Position numbers and translations under genes: made by a program. Source: Pseudomonas sp. P5_109 (GTDB taxonomy: Bacteria; Pseudomonadota; Gammaproteobacteria; Pseudomonadales; Pseudomonadaceae). From it: a stretch of 64,000 bases of DNA. The notes under the pieces are model-generated. The model was given only the letters and a program-made list of their open reading frames with translations. It was not told the DNA's origin and did not search any database. Location: assembly GCF_034009455.1 (NCBI RefSeq), contig NZ_CP125380.1:6106501-6170500 (forward strand), in the 5' to 3' direction. Below, piece after piece: positions 61,746-64,000 of this stretch (position 1 is the first letter of the stretch; the number at the start of each line of letters is the position of its first letter).

Positions 61746-63068
61746 ATGCCCTTTTGTCTTCCCCGTCGTTGGCACCTGCGCCAATTGATCGCTGCCTCCA
61801 GCCTTGTTTTGCTTGTCGCCTGTGCGGAAAAACCGACCGCAGCCGACGCTCAGCCGCTTCAGACGCTGCCTGTCGCCACCGCCCCGGCGGTTGTTCCGCC
61901 TGTGGTTCCGACGGGTGAGAACCTCGACATCCAGCCAACCCAGACCTTTGCCGAATGGCAGGCGGGTTTCCGCAAGGATGCCTTGGCCGCCGGTATTCGC
62001 GCCGATCTGTTTGATCGCGCTTTCGCCAATGTCAGCTTCGACCCCAGTGTGATTCGTGCCGATCGCAGCCAACCGGAATTCGCAAAACCGGTGTGGGAAT
62101 ACCTTGATGGCGCCCTGTCGCCGCTGCGGGTACGCAAAGGCCAGTCGCTGATCGACCAGTACGCTGACGTCCTGCAAAGCATCGAGCAGCGTTACGGTGT
62201 TGATCGTCAGGCCCTGGTGGCCGTGTGGGGTATGGAAAGCAACTTTGGCCAGTTCCAGGGCAGCAAGTCAGTGATCAACTCACTGGCCACCCTGGCCTAC
62301 GAAGGTCGTCGTCCCGGTTTCGCCCACGCGCAATTGATTGCCGCCCTGCAGATCCTGCAACAAGGCGATATCGAGCCCGAGAAGATGCTCGGATCCTGGG
62401 CCGGCGCCATGGGCCAGACACAGTTCATCCCAACCACCTACAACACCCATGCGGTGGACTTCGATGGTGACGGGCGTCGCGATATCTGGGGTAGCTCGGC
62501 CGATGCCCTGGCCTCGACCGCGCATTACCTGCAAAGCTCGGGCTGGCAGAGAGGCCAGCCATGGGGCTTTGAAGTCCAGCTGCCGAGCGGGTTCAACTAC
62601 CTGCTGGCCGACGGCACGATTCGCAAGAGCGTCGCCGAATGGCGGCAACTAGGCATTACCCTGCCCAACGATGGTCAGGTCCCGGCCGGTTCCGAGCAAT
62701 TGTCCGCGGCCCTGTTGTTGCCAGCCGGCTACCGTGGCCCGGCGTTCCTGGTGCTCGATAATTTCCGGGCAATCCTCAAGTACAACAACTCGTCGTCTTA
62801 CGCCCTGGGGGTGAGCCTGCTGTCCGAACGCTTCAATGGCGCGGGCTTGATCAGCGGCTCATGGCCAAAGGATGACCTGCCTCTGAGCCGTACTGAACGG
62901 ATCGAACTGCAAAACCTGTTGAGTGCGCAAAACTATGACGCCGGCACGGCCGACGGCATCATCGGCGCCAACACCCGCAAGGCAATCCGCAGCGCCCAGC
63001 AGTCGTTTGGCTGGCCGGCGGATGGCTATCCGACGCACAAATTGCTGGAAGGGTTGCGTAACCGCTAA
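61746..63068 (+). CDS. Membrane-bound lytic murein transglycosylase (MltB family)
   Basis: A 440-residue lipoprotein: signal RQLIAASSLVLLVACAEK with the lipid Cys at VAC, a Pro-rich linker, an MltB/SLT_2 catalytic domain (about 65-350) with the catalytic Glu in VAVWGMESNFGQFQGS and GAMGQTQFIPTTY, and a C-terminal peptidoglycan-binding domain (LQNLLSAQNYDAGTADGIIGANTRKAI). It cleaves glycan strands to 1,6-anhydro products. ATG 61746 fits the signal peptide; ATG 61704 is an upstream alternative. arfA ends 61 bases upstream. Confidence 0.9.
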   Translation: MPFCLPRRWHLRQLIAASSLVLLVACAEKPTAADAQPLQTLPVATAPAVVPPVVPTGENLDIQPTQTFAEWQAGFRKDALAAGIRADLFDRAFANVSFDPSVIRADRSQPEFAKPVWEYLDGALSPLRVRKGQSLIDQYADVLQSIEQRYGVDRQALVAVWGMESNFGQFQGSKSVINSLATLAYEGRRPGFAHAQLIAALQILQQGDIEPEKMLGSWAGAMGQTQFIPTTYNTHAVDFDGDGRRDIWGSSADALASTAHYLQSSGWQRGQPWGFEVQLPSGFNYLLADGTIRKSVAEWRQLGITLPNDGQVPAGSEQLSAALLLPAGYRGPAFLVLDNFRAILKYNNSSSYALGVSLLSERFNGAGLISGSWPKDDLPLSRTERIELQNLLSAQNYDAGTADGIIGANTRKAIRSAQQSFGWPADGYPTHKLLEGLRNR

Positions 63069-63072
63069 AAGC

Positions 63073-63148
63073 TTCGCGAGCAAGCCCGCTCCCACACTGG
63101 TTCTGTGAACGGCACAAAATCAATGCGGGAGCGGGCTTGCTCGCGAAG
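63073..63148. repeat. REP doublet (REPIN)
   Basis: Arms TTCGCGAGCAAGCCCGCTCC and GGAGCGGGCTTGCTCGCGAA are inverted in the convergent gap between the transglycosylase and LD-carboxypeptidase genes. Confidence 0.92.
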
Positions 63149-63171
63149 ACTGACAGTCAGGCACTGAAAAT

Positions 63172-64000
63172 CTACTGCCTGACCACCACATCCTGCTCCA
63201 GTGTCAATTCCTGATTCCCCGCATCCAGCCTGACCAGCGCCCCCATCGGCAACGTCAGGTTCGGATCGCAGTGCCCACTGCGCCACCCGGACAGCACCGG
63301 AATCTTCAATGGCGCGAAGGTCTGCTTGAGCAATCTCTCCAGCGCAGCTACCTCCACCCCCGCCACATCCCCGACCAGCACACCCCGCAGCTTGTGCAAC
63401 GTGCCTGCCAATCGCAGTTGAGTCAGCAACCGGTCAATGCGATACAGCGGCTCGTTGATGTCCTCGATCAACAGAATGACGCCCTCGGCGTCAATTTCGT
63501 AAGGCGTGCCCATGGTTGCGGCAATCATGGCCAGATTGCCCCCCAGCAAGCGTCCATGGGCCACGCCCGGCTCGATTGTGGTCAACGGGTAGGCCACTGG
63601 ATGCGCCAGCACTGTGCCTGCCCTCACCTGCCCTCTCAGCATGTTGAAGAAGGAGGACTCCGTAGGTATTTGCTTGTCACCCAGGAGGTCGGCATTGAGC
63701 AGCGGACCATGAAATGTCACGAAGCCGGCATAGCGACTGATCGCCAAATGCACGGCAGTGATGTCGCTGTAGCCGATGAATGGCTTGGCGTTGTCGCGCA
63801 GCAGTTGGAAATCGATGCGATCAAGCAGCCGCGGCGTGCCGTAACCACCGCGCAGACAGATGATGGCATCGACTTCACGATCCGCGAACGCTGCGTGCAG
63901 GTCATTGAGCCGCACGTCATCGCTGCCGGCCAGGTAGCCATCTTTCTCGTAGACACCGGGAAACACTTTCAGTGAATAACCCCGGGCACGCATCCATTGC
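63172..64000 (-). CDS. ldcA: LD-carboxypeptidase (S66 family), N-terminus beyond the window
   Basis: The visible 275 residues cover most of an LdcA-type serine peptidase, which trims tetrapeptides to tripeptides in murein recycling in the cytoplasm. The nucleophile Ser is in FIGYSDITAVHLA, the catalytic Glu in LLIEDINEP and the His in SGWRSGHCDP; CLRGGYGTPRLLD is the substrate loop. The frame is still open at 64000 (a Met at 63993 is internal), so the start is outside; by family length about 35 residues are missing. Next to a lytic transglycosylase gene, it fits a murein-turnover theme. Confidence 0.9.
   Translation of the reverse strand, partial: QWMRARGYSLKVFPGVYEKDGYLAGSDDVRLNDLHAAFADREVDAIICLRGGYGTPRLLDRIDFQLLRDNAKPFIGYSDITAVHLAISRYAGFVTFHGPLLNADLLGDKQIPTESSFFNMLRGQVRAGTVLAHPVAYPLTTIEPGVAHGRLLGGNLAMIAATMGTPYEIDAEGVILLIEDINEPLYRIDRLLTQLRLAGTLHKLRGVLVGDVAGVEVAALERLLKQTFAPLKIPVLSGWRSGHCDPNLTLPMGALVRLDAGNQELTLEQDVVVRQ

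Overview
The window looks like chromosomal DNA of a Pseudomonas of the fluorescens group. The evidence is high GC coding sequence, about 20 REP/REPIN loci of two families in nearly every gene-poor junction, and a block (amn, acyl-CoA dehydrogenase, ladS, thiD, thiE, hemL, DUF1820, miaB, ybeZ, ybeY, ybeX, lnt, leuS, lptE, holA) in the order I recall for P. aeruginosa PA3970-PA3989. No rRNA, tRNA, prophage, transposase or CRISPR array was seen.

Region 1 (1-9.98 kb) is accessory catabolism. It holds the 5' part of quiC (3-dehydroshikimate dehydratase), a divergent ACS-type MFS transporter with a PcaR-like palindrome between them, and a 793-bp tandem array of six REPINs. Next comes a cluster around an IclR regulator: a DMT permease, a TIM-barrel isomerase-like protein, a Gfo/Idh/MocA oxidoreductase, an FAD dehydrogenase and an aldo/keto reductase. 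A related 15-bp palindrome (TGGAACYAGRTTCYA) precedes both arms of this cluster, suggesting one regulon for an unidentified, probably cyclic or sugar-like, substrate.

Region 2 (10-25 kb) is mixed housekeeping: two adjacent YpfJ-type zinc metallopeptidase paralogues with a secreted alpha/beta hydrolase, a HAD phosphatase coupled to tesB, a GNAT acetyltransferase, a histone-deacetylase-fold protein, a flavoprotein, rhlE, yedA with a divergent Lrp-type regulator, a DnaQ-fold exonuclease, a NYN nuclease, DUF2076 and YciC-like proteins, and an endonuclease/exonuclease/phosphatase protein.

Region 3 (25-32 kb) is an amine or aminosulfonate module: a NitT/TauT-type ABC transporter, a class III aminotransferase, an aldehyde dehydrogenase and a divergent LysR regulator with a 21-bp palindrome between them.

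Region 4 (32-42.8 kb) holds hrpB, a lipoprotein, a cation efflux protein, a Q/N/P-rich DUF6515 protein, an Lrp-type regulator, DUF2788, an RluE-like pseudouridine synthase, amn and an AidB-like acyl-CoA dehydrogenase. Region 5 (42.9-64 kb) is the conserved core: ladS, thiD-thiE-hemL, miaB, ybeZYX-lnt, leuS-lptE-holA, arfA, a membrane-bound lytic transglycosylase and the 3' part of an LD-carboxypeptidase gene. The most informative single site is a 13-bp stem hairpin inside the 3' end of arfA, as expected for a gene read from non-stop mRNA.
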